Positions 22,439-34,490 of a DNA stretch of 64,000 nucleotides are shown piece after piece (position 1 is the stretch's first letter; every line of letters begins with the position of its first letter). Both the position numbers and the translations under genes were made by a program. The notes beneath the pieces are model-generated. The model had not been told where the DNA came from, searched no databases, and saw only the letters and a list, made by a program, of their open reading frames with translations. This stretch comes from Fusarium oxysporum f. sp. lycopersici 4287 (taxonomy: Eukaryota; Ascomycota; Sordariomycetes; Hypocreales; Nectriaceae): NCBI RefSeq assembly GCF_000149955.1, contig NC_030992.1, positions 3,550,850 to 3,614,849 on the forward strand. Reading direction: 5' to 3'.

Positions 22439-24108
22439 CAGAAGCCGAGACGGAAACGTCGTCACAGACAATGTCACGAAAAGAATAGCAACCTCTCCAC
22501 TGATCACGGCCCCGCCGGATGTCCCGTTGCATGGGGTGAGATTGGCTGAAATTGTCCCACGACCCAATAAGCTGCACGGACTGTGTCGAAGGGGGAGTTT
22601 GACTGGGGGATGCTTGTCAGCGGCCGTCGTTAAAAGCCATCGGGTGACGCCATGGAAGGGGAAATAGAAGCAAAGAAAAAGGGCAGGGAAATTGCACCAA
22701 ACTGCAGTACGTTACAGCCAGCCACACGCCTTGGGGCCAAGGGGTAACAGCTGAGAAACAAACTGGTACGATAGGCTTAGACCGTATGAAATGATAGAGC
22801 TGACAATCGTGGGGAGACAAGGGAACCCTTGGATCGATCCCTAGGTAGCTGCAGATAGAGACTTCCATCTGCAATCAAACCCAGCTGTTTCCCCATTTTG
22901 ATGCATACAGCATATTAGCAGTACCAAGCACTGCAGCTAGAGGCTGGCTGAGAAAGGTTCGACGCTGACTTCAGCTCCGACTTTTTACGCCCTCAATACA
23001 AAAGAAAAACATGCGACTCAAACATTTTGTTTTTTTCCTAAACACGGCGTCCGTCTATGTCTTGAGGCACAGGCCGGGGGGGGGCTGGTCGGGGACAGAG
23101 CCAGATTCAGATGATTTTCATGCGAGGGTACAAAAATAAGACAATTGAAGCATACCACGGCAAATAAGACACTTCTAGGTAATGAGTACCGATCCGGGGT
23201 AGAGAATGGAATGACAGCGTTCGATAATTGAAACACAAAGGGAATGCTGAGAGATGAAGCTGACGCAGTGGGAGTGAAAGTGGTCCAATTGCTGAAGAGA
23301 ACGATTTTTGTAAAGATGGATTGGATATAATGAACCGACTCAACGGTTCCGTAGAAGGCGATCCGCAGAAGTAGTGGATCAACAATCGACCAGCGAGAGG
23401 CGAAGTAAGGGAGCAAACAAGCAAACAAACGGGAAGAAAATAACAAAAGAAAGAAGAAATGGTCCGAACTCACAACAAGAAAGTGAAGAGAGTCGTTGAT
23501 GGATCCATGACAGGCGAAGGGTGACAGGACCTTACTACAGTTAATATGTAGGCACCCGTTACCACAGGTCGTCGTGGGGATTAATGATGAGATTGGTACT
23601 AATCTGGGAAACCAGTCAAGATCCACGACAGCGCCTATAGGCTTTGATGCCGGGGACTCGGACAGGTCGAGATTAAGCAATAATAGGAGGGTTATGAAAC
23701 ACCATGAGGTGTTCGTCGCATGTTCAGACAGACGCGAAGTGGTGTTAGAGACTCTATACTGGCTGTCAATGATTGGATGTGAGCCTCTCAAATTACAGCG
23801 AATTTGGTTGTAGGTGGTTGACAGCCAATGACCTAACGAGGAGCCCTGAAAGGTGATGGGCAGTAAGCGCCGCAATGGAGTCTTGGAACAACCCTCGACG
23901 AATGTTGACGTGTACCAAGAACTGGGTAAGTAAGGTACGGAATGCGGCACAGGACGGGCGCTTAAGCGCAGGGCGTCAAAGGCAGCGCAAAAGCGAGGCA
24001 AGATGAGGATACTCGGCTATGAGACGAAGCAATACAACAGTCGGGCACAGCGAAGTACAACAAAGGCAGGGCAAGGCGTAGACGAAGAGCCGAGGGCGGC
24101 TAGTGAAG

Positions 24109-24146
24109 CTGCTTGCCTGTCTGCTTGCTTGCTTGTTTGCTTGCGA
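24109..24146. repeat. CTTG/CTTGC tetranucleotide-type repeat
   Basis: CTGCTTGCCTGTCTGCTTGC followed by further CTTG units form a short degenerate microsatellite in the gene-poor stretch. Confidence 0.55.
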
Positions 24147-24290
24147 CGCTCGAGTAAAAGTCGTGACCTAGGAGTGGTCGATGCAAAGGTGCGCGCGGAC
24201 AGTTTGGATAGTACGGTCCCACTAACAAGAGAATACGGATGGACGCAAGTGGTGAATAGACGGACTCTCGCTAGTTTGCTTTTGGGTGGT

Positions 24291-24313
24291 CTCAGTCTCA
24301 GTCGCAGTCTTAG
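24291..24313. repeat. CTCAGT hexanucleotide repeat
   Basis: Units CTCAGT, CTCAGT, CGCAGT, CTTAGA in tandem. A similar motif appears at 57072-57098 upstream of the Zn2Cys6 factor. Confidence 0.55.
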
Positions 24314-27300
24314 ACGAGGAATGAATGGGGAAAAGTAAAAAAGGGAGCCCAAAGATGCAGAATGTTAGATCGAAGAAGAAAAGAGGGTGAGACTTTTGGA
24401 TGGGGAGGAGGAATATTGGATTTGAGATTGCGGAAAGAGCGGGAGAGACCCAATTCTGACCAAGATGGGGAAATAATACTCCTTCCTTTCTTCACATTAA
24501 TTACCTTACCTAGGCCTTACGTAGTTAAGAAGCCAAAGGCCACGCCAATCTAAGGCCAGCTCGGAATAAGAAATGCCACTGTCATTGGAAGAGACAGGTA
24601 ATATTTCAGCCGTGGCTATCAAGTGACAGGTCCAGTTCAGCCCAGCCCAGCCAAGTTTGAATATTGGCCTTTCCAGTTGCGATATCGTTCCGGTTCGCCA
24701 GTGAGACCAACCGAACCATGCACGAGGCGTCAAGGGGGGGCTTCTTATACATCTGGGGATAGTATTGGCCTATTGGTCTGTTTGAGCATGCGCTATGAAA
24801 TATTGCCTGCTCCTCGACGTTTCCCGCCTTTTGATCATCGCCAATGATGGCACAGACCGCATGCGTCTGGTAAGGATCGGCATCTTCATGTCTCGGTTTG
24901 ATGGTTGTCGGTCAACAACTTACAGATAAACACAAGTAGACAAAGAAAGGGCAGAGACATTCTGCATATTGTACCACAATCAACAAAGACAAAAACGACA
25001 AAGTATTCAGGGGGAACAAAGGCGATCATCTGCACGAGCACGGCATAGCGAAAGACAAGGAACCCCAAGTCTCTGGAACATTGGTCAGCCGTGATTGGTC
25101 CACTAGCCTTCTCTGATCGAACTGAGCCTGATCCCCTTAACTCGAATAGGCTCTAGTGTTCAGCCTGAGACCTGGTGGGTCAGTTTGTGGCAGGGATCTT
25201 TGTGGGGCTCAGCCAGGGTTCTGGGAACTCCTTAGCACGAAAGAAGGGCGTCATAAAAGATGGGGCATTTTGTGTCTGTCAAAGTTGGTAAGCTTGCACG
25301 AATTATTCCTGACGATGAATTTCACTAATTATCACATCTTGGCAAATCAAAAGGGGAGGGACGGGTGCTGTCAAGATTGGCCAGACACATCTGCAATACA
25401 GCTCGGCAAGTTGCCAATAGTCTCCTGCAAGAGATCAGCTGGGATAAACAACTCAGTCTCTGCATTGCGACATGATGAAGCAATCAAGTCAGGATGAATC
25501 ACTCTTCAGACAGAATCAAGAATTGCAGGCTCCAAAACCAATGCTACTCAGCTGTGACCAAGGGGGCAGAGAGAGTGTGAGCTCCATTCCCGGCCTCCAC
25601 TAATAATACCTTGAGTGGAAATTCAGGGTCCTCTTAGCTACGGCCAGTGAAAACCTGCGCTCTGAAAACTCGCCTGAGCTGTCTTAGGAAGCGAGCGTTT
25701 AGTGCTCAAAGCTCAAGGGAGAGACAAAAAGTCGGCGGGTTTTTGACGGAAAACAGGCCAGAACCGGACAGAATGGGCCGCATGCATCAATTGTCCTAGG
25801 GAAAGACGAGACAACAAGACGAGACAAAGCTGGTTGTGACTTGCATTGCAGTAGGAATGGCATAACCACATGCTGTTAGCTAAGTGATATCTATTCTGTT
25901 GGTGTCTGGATCAACCACGTCAGTCATCACCGTTGACAACAGCCACAAAATATCGTCAACGTTAGCAACGCCTTCTAGGTGCATATGCACAATTAATTAC
26001 ACAACTGACAGAATGCATGTTATCAGCTCTATTTGCTTTTTGTCTTATCTTTTGTCTTTGTCTCGGATGCATCAAGCCTACATCCGCCCTGCACCATCGT
26101 CCCCCCAACCGTATTCATTGTTTTCTTTTTTATCGATAAATCACGTCACGAAGTTCTCATGTCTGAATTTTTCCAAGAAAGTCCCATTGCCAAGTCATGC
26201 CCTTTTTTGCTTTTCATCCCGATCTCTATCTCAGCCCCAATTTCAAGAGACCCGTTTTCTGATGGAGGAATATCTCCCTCCCACCTCAAGCTTCTCCCTG
26301 AACGTGGATGTGGATACGTCAATAAGTCGAGAAAGAAAGCATTTACCAAGAAAATTGACAGTTCATCGTGACAGAACGCCAAGACGGAAAACAACAAAGG
26401 ATCTTCCCTCCAAACATATGGATACCTGTACAACCACGTACAGGATTTAAGGCCGAGACAATCATTCAATGACTCTCCCGGGTTCGCAGGAACTCATCCC
26501 GTCCCGTCAATGTGAAGCGTGTCACAAGAACACAGACACGCTCAATATCTGATGAACTACTCCGTACACCCAGTGAATATCGTCATCTCCGATGCCAGCT
26601 TTATCAACCCAACCTATCGGTCCGGAACTTGACTTGAGTCCTGGATTCCAAACAAGCCAAAAACGGCGCTCGATGATCTTCAATGTTTCTAGATTATCCC
26701 CAGCCGCTGTTAGCACTTCAAATTTACTTTCGAGGCTGGTGGTTCTGTCATTTCCCCCACGTAGAGAGCCTCCATCTGATCAAAGCGTTTGTTTCGTTGT
26801 TTCGTCGTTAATTAGAACCGTTGTTTGTTAGAGGCTATCCCCCTAGCCTATACTTAATTTCCATCAGGATCATAGGACTTATTAAGACTGTTTCTCGTAG
26901 AGCTGAAGTGTGGAGTTTATCTCTGTTGGAGGAAATGATGCTCGTCACCATTTCTCATCACTCTCCCAGTTTGCTGGTTCAGTGCGTATTCTTACACGTC
27001 ACATACCCTCAACGTCTCAACAGATCACATATCACTTAATAGTGAGCAACGACATGCTGTTTTCATCGTAACATGGAAAAGTTGGTACTCTACGATACAT
27101 GACATGCATATGATTTATCTCTTCACAACATCGGAGACTTCTTTCTTCCTGAACAGGTCGTTTCTATAGGGTAGGCCGACTGCTCACATTGAGATGGTGC
27201 TGGGTAGTCTTGATTTTAACAATTGCTGAGCGCTGCATTAGACAGTTACATTCATATGATCCCCGGTACTAATATACGTGATACGGGAAGAGTCCTCTCG

Positions 27301-28350
27301 CAATCATGCGTCAAGGTCCTGGCTGTGGCCTTGCCTCAAACATTCGGTAGTACCTCTCCAATGCTCGATGTTGAAGTACCGCAGCCAATTATTTGCCCCA
27401 TGATCTTGAACGTCATGAATCAATGACCCATCTGCCATTATAACAATGACTACAAAAATCGATGTATTATGCCCAAAATATATAGATGGTCTTATTGATG
27501 TCCTTCTAGTATTACCTATAGGCTATGAAGAATGTCTTGCCACAGGGAGCTTTCAACCCCATCTCAAACCACATAGACAGACTCAGAGTGACTCTACCAG
27601 TGGACAGATTATCACGTTGGCATTTGAGAGGTATTGACATGGGTTACGGAAAGAACTGTTGATATTCTGTTCTTGGGGGCTATCCTGAGGACCAAACTGA
27701 GATACGGTGCCGTACATCTGCGCAGATATTTATCTTCCCATTGTGTTTCTTCCTCCTTCTGGTCATACCCGTTCCCGACACAGAGGAACAGGGACCCAAG
27801 GCCTATCATCTCACATACTAATTGTGCGCCGTTACCAAACCCAACTCTGTATCTCATTCTTGACAATAATGGTACAAATCCAGATGTAAAGCAAATAGGG
27901 TAGAAGACCCTCGTCTACCCAACACCGCCGTTCTCAGAAGGCCAGCCCTGCCACTGCACTACCAGACCCTTGGATTGCGGTGACGGGGCTGGTGGCAGGG
28001 TAAGAATGGGAGTCTGTAAGAATAACGAAAGTAGGAAGAACGTATTAGGCCCAAGGAGTTGGTCCATCAGGCGCCTCATTAAAGCCATGAATTAAAAGTT
28101 GATAAAATTACCGCAAGCTTCGAGCCGTGATGATAAGTGTCGATGTTGAAATTGCCGTCATGCCCAAACCGATCCAAAACCGTAACAAAAAGCGCCCCCC
28201 TGATAAGATTAAACAACCATATCGCAATCCGGCGATCCCCAAATAATCGAATACTGATGCTTGGCTTTCTTGTTTTGTTGGGACTGCACAATCATGTGCT
28301 CCTTATGCTGAAATCAAAAAGTTCATATGCCAATGTCTCAAAAACAAAAT

Positions 28351-29538
28351 CTACTGAGCCTTTTCCTCAACCTTGGCCTTCTTTTGGCCAGGCTTGTTGG
28401 TCTTGGAGCCCCTGTACTTGGTATCGAGAAGAGTGTCCCAGAAAGTGAAGAAGGGCTGAGCAAAGTTGGTCTTGATGCCCCAGTGTTGGTGGTGGATGTC
28501 GTGATATTCAGCGTTGTTGCTGGTGACGATCTGGAGAGGGTCCCAGGGGAACGCGTAGCCGCAGTGGTCGTCGACTGTCTTGATCGTGGACATTGAGAAG
28601 AAGAGGATGCCCTGGCGCAAAGTCATGCGGGTGACCTTGAATGCGACGGCGGCACCGAGGGTGTCGAGCAGGAACCCCTCAACAGGGTGGTTGTAGAGAG
28701 CACCATAAGCGTAAGGCACGTAAAGACGGTGGTGGCGAGAGTGGAAGTGAACTGTTGAATTGAGTTAGCGATCGCGACATTGAAATGAAGCAGGTATGTT
28801 GTGTGAATGGAACTTACCATACAACCACTTGTTGACATGCATCAATCGGTGGAGGAAGTATTGCCAAGTATCGATGATAGCAGCGCCAATAAAGTACTGA
28901 ACAGCAGGGATCAGGAAGTAGTAGATAGTCTTGGCCAATGTCATCTCCCAAGAGGCGAAAGCAGGTTCCGAGTTCGCGCCCACAAGCGACGGGTAGTAAC
29001 CGCCAGCAACAGCCCCAGCCAGCAGGGGATGAGTGTCAAGGAGACTCTTGGAGATTGCTGTAGCATTGAGGCCGACGAGGCCGAGCACAGTTGGGAGAGC
29101 TCGTTGCGCGATACGGATGCGAGTAGCCCAGACTGCAACGTCATATTCACTCTTTCCAATCATCTCCGGAGGCTCGGACAAGGCGAGAAGAGCGCCAGTG
29201 ACGACCTGGATGATCTGCTGCAGGATAACATCGCGGGCGACCTCAAAGCGGGAGACGTGGTTGCGTTTGGTGATTTCTTCAGGCGTGTGTAGTCGATATT
29301 GGGGGAACCAGTCGTTGACGTCGATTGCATGGAATGTCAGGGATAGGACCCAGTAGACAACAACAGGGAGTAACAAATTGAGCCAAAAGTCGGAGACCCA
29401 AGGAAAGAGATCAGGCTGGACCTCAAGACTAAATGTTGGCAGCGGTGGTAAAGCTGTTTCGAAGAGCGTATGATTGAAAGAAGTGCCGGGCACGGCCATG
29501 GCGGAGCCGTCGGCGAGAATGGAGCTGTCGTTGCCCAT
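28351..29538 (-). CDS. SUR2: Sphinganine C4-hydroxylase SUR2, 373 aa
   Basis: This is an ER membrane di-iron enzyme that hydroxylates dihydrosphingosine/dihydroceramide at C4 to make phytosphingolipids. Exons are 29538 down to 28818 and 28751 down to 28351, separated by a 66-nt GT-AG intron. The three histidine boxes of the fatty-acid hydroxylase family are present: HRLMH near the end of exon 1, HFHSRHHR spanning the start of exon 2, and HDIHHQHWG about 80 residues later. Hydrophobic segments lie at about residues 50-70, 195-220 (FLIPAVQYFIG) and around the second exon. The family signature LHTPEEITKRN before the catalytic region matches fungal Sur2. The C-terminus is Lys-rich (QKKAKVEEKAQ), compatible with ER retention. 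The 5' flank carries a GTCGAT hexamer repeat. Confidence 0.93.
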
Positions 29539-31483
29539 GACGGGTTCAGAAATTAAGTTGATAAGGTATCGATGCGGTCGCGTTATAACGTTTTAGTTGG
29601 TGATGATGCGAAGGAGTGAAAGGAGACAATTCAGTTCCGTACGGGAGGCGAAACTGTAAGAGACAAAACGAAACAAACGATTAACAAAGTCTCGATCAAA
29701 AAATGAAGGTAGAAAGAGTTAGAGGCTAGACCTGGAGGATACAAGAGATTTAAGAAAAGGGAGCGTCGATGTCGATGTCGATTGCGATGGCAATGGCAAG
29801 TTAATAAAACCCGACTCCAAGGCAAGGCAAGGTACAGTACCTAACCTAACGTAACTTGATTTGGGGGGCAGAAGATTAGATTAAGGCTCGTGTCGTCCAA
29901 TCGCTCGCGCCGCTGGGCCATTTAAAGTGGCAACCCACCTCAGGTACAAGCGAAAAAACACTGATGATACAGTATCTGCAGACACGGAGGCAGCCCTGCG
30001 CCCTGCTTTTTGGCCCGGGAGCTTCGGAGGACAAAGTAAAATCAGCGACCGGACTGTGCAACTGGAAAGGTCCAATTATTCCAAACCCACGCCAAGAGAC
30101 CAATCAATCTCCTTTTGTAGATGATACTTTACGCATGTGACATTTCCATGCGTTATTTCAAGTATAAGTGTCTTTGCAATTCTTATAATCGACATCTCCT
30201 GAAGAGCAATTCCATGAGGTCGCATCATGGCTATGACGGTGGCCGGGAGTGGCGGATCAGCCCACGCGTTAAACAGTCAGTGACTTTGTCAAATCACATG
30301 TGTTAATCTAAGATCATACCCAGCTCTGTGATATCTTTATCATTAAAGGGGCTTCACATTCTGTCATTGCTCAATGGACTCAGAAAACGTACGAATATCT
30401 TACGCCTGTCCTCCCTGTCAATTCATGTTGGTGCTCCATCGCCTGTTCATTCCTCTAGACACAGGGCAAGCCTTGCGAAGCCTCTTGTGGCTCATACCAC
30501 TGAAACGTCACCAACAGGTCATATGTCTGCTGTCGAGGCAGAGTAGCTTCTTACAGCTCGTCTGAATCTTTAAATTAACTGAACCGAGACGCAGATGGAT
30601 CACGCCAGCCCAGCTCAGCCGTTATTTTGTAGATTCCCTTTCCCTGGGCATGGCATCGCATGAAGCAGTTCGGTTACAAATCCGCGTATTAAATCCGGGG
30701 CAAACACGAACCCCTGGCTGATCTTGTCAGGCGTTGAAGATCCTAGGTCCTCTCGGACTCCGGGTGCTGAGCCTGCTTTCGGCTGCTTGGGACTTGGGAA
30801 AATACTCGGTATGGGACATGCAATGCTGGTAATCGGCAGTACATGTATTTTCCATGACGCGTGAGATGCAGCTCAGCATTGCCGTCCGCGGTGTAATTCT
30901 ATTGGGCTAGAGCTGGCCTATTATATTACATTGTCGTCCGCGGATCAAAGTTCGCTTCCACCACTCGTCAGCAGATAGCCCGCTTGGTGGTCAGCTCAGG
31001 TAGTTTTCGCTACTGTCCTAGCCAGGGGATCACTCAAAATACCTGCAATCCTTCCTTGCTTACAACTACGCCAAAAAGTTTTTGTTTATCTTAGCTTAAT
31101 AGCTTCTCGCTAAGAAGCCCACATGACTAAGATCTATGCTCTAATTTAGCATATTCCTCTTGTCATTTTAACTCTTCATCCAAAACGTGATATGAACCAA
31201 GAGACCGATTTGGTGTTTTCGAGGCCCACTCTATGAATTTTATTGGTTCACAGGAACCGGCCACGGAAAAATTTTACGGCGTTCTTCAGTGAGCTTTTTC
31301 AGTTTGCGTGCCGCTAATGTACTCGAGCCCCCACTACCCCGCCACTGGCTCTAGATTTTTATTATCATCAGGCTCTGTTTCTCCCTTTGGCTTTGCTCCT
31401 CTTTGCCAGTCTCATCAGCTTCATTTTCTCTTCTTCTCCATCCCATCCCATCCTCAAAGGTCTAATCGACTTCAACCGTAAAA
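29539..31483. other. Divergent intergenic region of SUR2 and TCTP
   Basis: No supported gene in about 1.9 kb. It contains the SUR2 promoter (29540-29900, with a hexamer repeat) and the TCTP promoter. The last 110 bp before the TCTP ATG are strongly CT-rich, as is usual for highly expressed translation-related fungal genes. Confidence 0.5.
29765..29782. repeat. GTCGAT hexanucleotide repeat, three units
   Basis: Three exact GTCGAT units, followed by related TGCGATGGCAATGGCAA. They lie about 230 bp upstream of the SUR2 ATG. Confidence 0.65.
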
Positions 31484-32245
31484 ATGCTTATCTACAAGGT
31501 ACGACCAAGAATAAAACCGTCTCATCACCCTCAGCAGTACCCCGCCTCCTCTTACCCCGCGCTCGATTCTTGTTTTGTCTTATTCGCATGATCTGTCGCT
31601 GAACCCCGCAACAATAGGATATCCTCACTGGTGACGAGCTCATCTCCGACTCCTACGATCTCAAGGAGGTCGATGGCATCGTCTACGAGGCCGACTGTGC
31701 CATGATCGAGGAGGGTGGTCTTAACGTCGGTACGTGATGACCAGCATCACAGCCTCAGGGCTCGTGTAAAACAAGGTTCAATTTTGCCCTAACACCATAA
31801 TCCACAGATATCGGTGCCAACGCTTCCGCCGAGGAGGCTGCCGAAGATGTCGATGACCAGGTCGTCAAGGTCAACAACATCGTCAGCTCCTTCCGTCTCC
31901 AGGAGACCTCTTTCGACAAGAAGAGCTACCTCACCTACCTCAAGGGTACATAGAAGCCACCCCATCGAGATCCACGATACCCAGAAGTTAACACCAATTC
32001 CAGGTTACATGAAGGCTGTCAAGGCTGCTCTCCAGGAGAAGGGTGCTCCCGCCGAGGAGATCACTGCCTTCGAGAAGGGTGCCCAGAACTATGTCAAGAA
32101 CGTCGTCCTTGCCAAGTTCAAGGACTTCGAGTTCCTTACTGGCGAGTCCATGAACCCCGACGGAATGTACGTTTGCCCCTTAGTACCGAGTCTGTGTTCA
32201 TTAGGAGACTACTTATCTATAGGGTGTCCTCCTCAACTACCGTGA
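31484..32245 (+). CDS. TMA19: Translationally controlled tumor protein homolog (TCTP/TMA19), 3' end lost in gap
   Basis: TCTP is a small abundant cytosolic protein associated with ribosomes and EF1A. Exons read as 31484-31498, 31618-31729, 31808-31945, 32004-32166 and from 32223 into the gap. The predicted protein opens MLIYKDILTGDE, carries the TCTP1 signature region ([15 protein letters not shown] lies just before the second signature) and reaches ESMNPDG. All internal junctions are GT-AG with matching phases. The last exon should read on as a VLLNYRE block; those residues are present but one base out of frame with the preceding exon, next to the gap edge. The final residues (about 20) are in the N run. 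TCTP and the AIM3-like gene are convergent. Confidence 0.9.
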
Positions 32246-32441
32246 NNNNNNNNNNNNNNNNNNNNNNNNNNNNNNNNNNNNNNNNNNNNNNNNNNNNNNN
32301 NNNNNNNNNNNNNNNNNNNNNNNNNNNNNNNNNNNNNNNNNNNNNNNNNNNNNNNNNNNNNNNNNNNNNNNNNNNNNNNNNNNNNNNNNNNNNNNNNNNN
32401 NNNNNNNNNNNNNNNNNNNNNNNNNNNNNNNNNNNNNNNNN
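32246..32441. other. Assembly gap (196 N) at the TCTP 3' end
   Basis: Run of N that hides the last codons and part of the 3' UTR of TCTP. Sequence 32442-32677 after it is non-coding and is the shared 3' flank with the next gene. Confidence 1.
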
Positions 32442-32677
32442 CGAGCAGTTATTTAGATTACGAGCCACACGATCTCGTTCTTCGGCACTTGGTATATCCC
32501 CGAGATTATTGCGATGAGATGAACAAAAAAAGAAAGAAGTCATGAGTTCCAACCAATTTGTATTTTTGACCCTTTTGTGCAGTGATGAAAGCGATTCTCC
32601 GTGCAAAGAAAGCAAGAAAAAAACTCCCCAAGAAGCGCGCCTGGCAATGCTGTGCGTCTAATACGGATTCTCGTAAC

Positions 32678-33982
32678 TTAGAATTGTGGCCTAGTTGCCA
32701 TAGGAATGGGAGGTGGTTCATCGTTGGAGGGAGCAGCTGAAGCACCCATAAGAGCTGGCTTCTTCTTTGGCGGAGGTGGAGGTGGCTTCTTCTTTCCAAC
32801 AACGCTGGCCAATCCGGGCGATCCTGGTGCAGAGGGAGTATCTTCGTTTTGAGTTTGTGTTTGGTTGCCTTGGAACCTAGAATATGAATTCTGCGCCTTG
32901 TCAAGAAGTCCATACTTTTGATTCAGGTTATTTGCTGTTTTGGCTCCAGCAGCAACTTGTTCGCCATGACGTTGGCGGAAGTTGTTAGCTGTACTGGCAG
33001 CAGCTCGGGCATCGGAGAGAGAGACCGAAGAAGGATCCTTTTGGAATGACGAGGCAGTCTTGAGGGCGGCTTGCTTCTGAGCCCATGTGGTACCTTCGCT
33101 AGGTGGCGGAGGTGCTGCTGCGTTAGCGCTAGACGATGTTCCAAGCTTCGAGAATCGGTTCTGCAGTTCGCTCATGTGTGACGCTGCAGGTGCTGGAGGT
33201 GGTGAAGCGATACTAGGTCGTGGAGGTTGAGTTGGACTAGGTGATGCATCGGCTGCCGGGCTGGAACGACCAATACCAAAGCCAGGAACTGATATCCCTG
33301 CTGCACCAAGACGATTGACTGCTCCTTGATTCAATAGACCGTTGCCTGTAGGCGCAGGACTAGCAGCGGGAGAGCTCGCAACTGTGCTTCCAGAATTGGT
33401 CCTTGGGGGAAGTCGTGGTGGTAAGCTCGGAGGTGCAGCTCTTCCTCCTCCTCCTACACCCGCCATAGCCGATTGATATGAAGGCGGCTGCCCCGAACGT
33501 CCGTCAGCACCATCTCTGCGACCGGGCGGTTTCGGTAGGTTATCTGTTGAAAGCCCTGTAGTATTTGTACGATAAGGACCGCGAGGTTGGGGTTGCTCTT
33601 CATATTCCTCCTCGGGTTCGGCATATACGGGTTCTTGAGGGGCAGGTGCTCTCGGATCCTGGTATTTCGAAGGAGCGGTGATAACCTTTCTAGGTGCCGA
33701 CTCTGCCTTTGGAGGTGGAGGAAGAAGACCGGAACCGGTACGTTTGGGAGGTGGTGCAAAGCTTGAAGGGTCCTTTAGTTGGGACAGTGGAACAGAAACG
33801 TGACTACCTCGGTCCTCATCTTCAGACTTTCCTCTCCCAACGAGTCCTTTCTGTGAGGATGTCAGCCATTGATTTCAGTAGCAGGTAAGAAAGAGGAGAC
33901 TGCTTACAACTTGACCTTTCAAGCTGCTGCCGGGCTTTTCAGGATGCCACCCATTTTTCATAATATCCTTGTATTTGGACAT
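32678..33982 (-). CDS. Proline-rich AIM3/WIP-like protein, 415 aa
   Basis: Exon 1 is 33982 down to 33908, exon 2 is 33850 down to 32678, with a 57-nt GT-AG intron. The N-terminus MSKYKDIMKNGWHPEK and a block SQLKDPSSFAPPPKR look like a conserved fungal family that I recall being annotated as altered inheritance of mitochondria protein 3; the match is from memory. The rest is Pro/Ser/Ala-rich with PPxY-like and polyproline runs (KKKPPPPPPKKKP near residue 390), an Ala-rich region, and a central segment with NNFRQRHGEQV and NNLNQKYGL repeats (about residues 310-340). Such proteins usually bind SH3 or profilin-type actin-patch partners. It is divergent from MIS12. The role is inferred only from composition and family resemblance. 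Confidence 0.65.
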
Positions 33983-34490
33983 GGCGAAGACTTATAGGTA
34001 TTGGATTGCTATAGGAATGAAGGAGTGAGGTGAGGTTGGGATAGACGAGCTGCTGAAGGTTTACCCGCAGTTCCATTTGGGCCTAAATCCACTGAGCACT
34101 GGAGAGTGACGTACAGTTCTGCCGAGCCACTGAAGATCCGTCAGTCAGTCAAGCCACAATGTTCGCGGGGTTGTTTTTTTGACAGCTGAGATTCAGTGCT
34201 GACGCCTTGCGATTTAGGTGTCAATTAACTGGACTTGACTTCTCATGATGGGATAGAGAGTCCATGAGTTTATAGCTGATCACCTCAATTTATGATTGAT
34301 ATTACACAAGATTACTGCTTCAGTTCATTTGGCCTTTTTGACGGAGGACTGGATAGCATTTTAGCAGGCAATTAATTACTGGCGCAGGAATTGAGCATTT
34401 CCTAGACGCGTCTCTTCCATTTACGCGTCTAATCATTTAAACTAAAGCATTTCAACACTTCAAACTTTGTACACATAGCGACAAATCAAA
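33983..34490. promoter_or_regulatory. Divergent promoter region, AIM3-like gene and MIS12
   Basis: 508 bp between divergent ATGs with no ORF of note. It contains two MluI cell-cycle boxes near the MIS12 side (listed separately). Confidence 0.6.
34406..34428. promoter_or_regulatory. Two MluI cell-cycle boxes (ACGCGT) upstream of MIS12
   Basis: ACGCGT occurs at 34406-34411, inside the perfect 10-bp palindrome AGACGCGTCT, and again at 34423-34428. They are 17 bp apart and end 62 bp before the MIS12 ATG. ACGCGT is the binding site of the MBF (Mbp1-Swi6 / Cdc10) factor, which drives G1/S genes in yeasts. Function here is inferred. Confidence 0.55.

Larger units (their letters stand above)
22075..28350. 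other. Gene-poor stretch 5' of the orphan gene, about 6.3 kb
   Basis: I see no supported gene. The longest open frame (minus, 24001-23018) opens at TTG and contains no methionine afterwards, so it is rejected. A plus-strand frame at about 25884-26450 opens at GTG and is Ser-rich without a domain. The stretch near the orphan gene carries several short tandem repeats (listed separately). The part from 26500 to 28080 is AT-rich and featureless. The 3' flank of SUR2 is included. Confidence 0.5.

Noticed and set aside
23018..24001. 327-codon open frame on the minus strand in the gene-poor stretch
   Set aside because: It opens at TTG, contains no methionine after the first codon, and is dominated by Ser, Phe and Leu from pyrimidine-rich DNA. 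No domain is recognisable.
25884..26450. 188-codon frame on the plus strand
   Set aside because: Opens at GTG rather than ATG, Ser-rich without a domain, in an AT-rich non-coding context.
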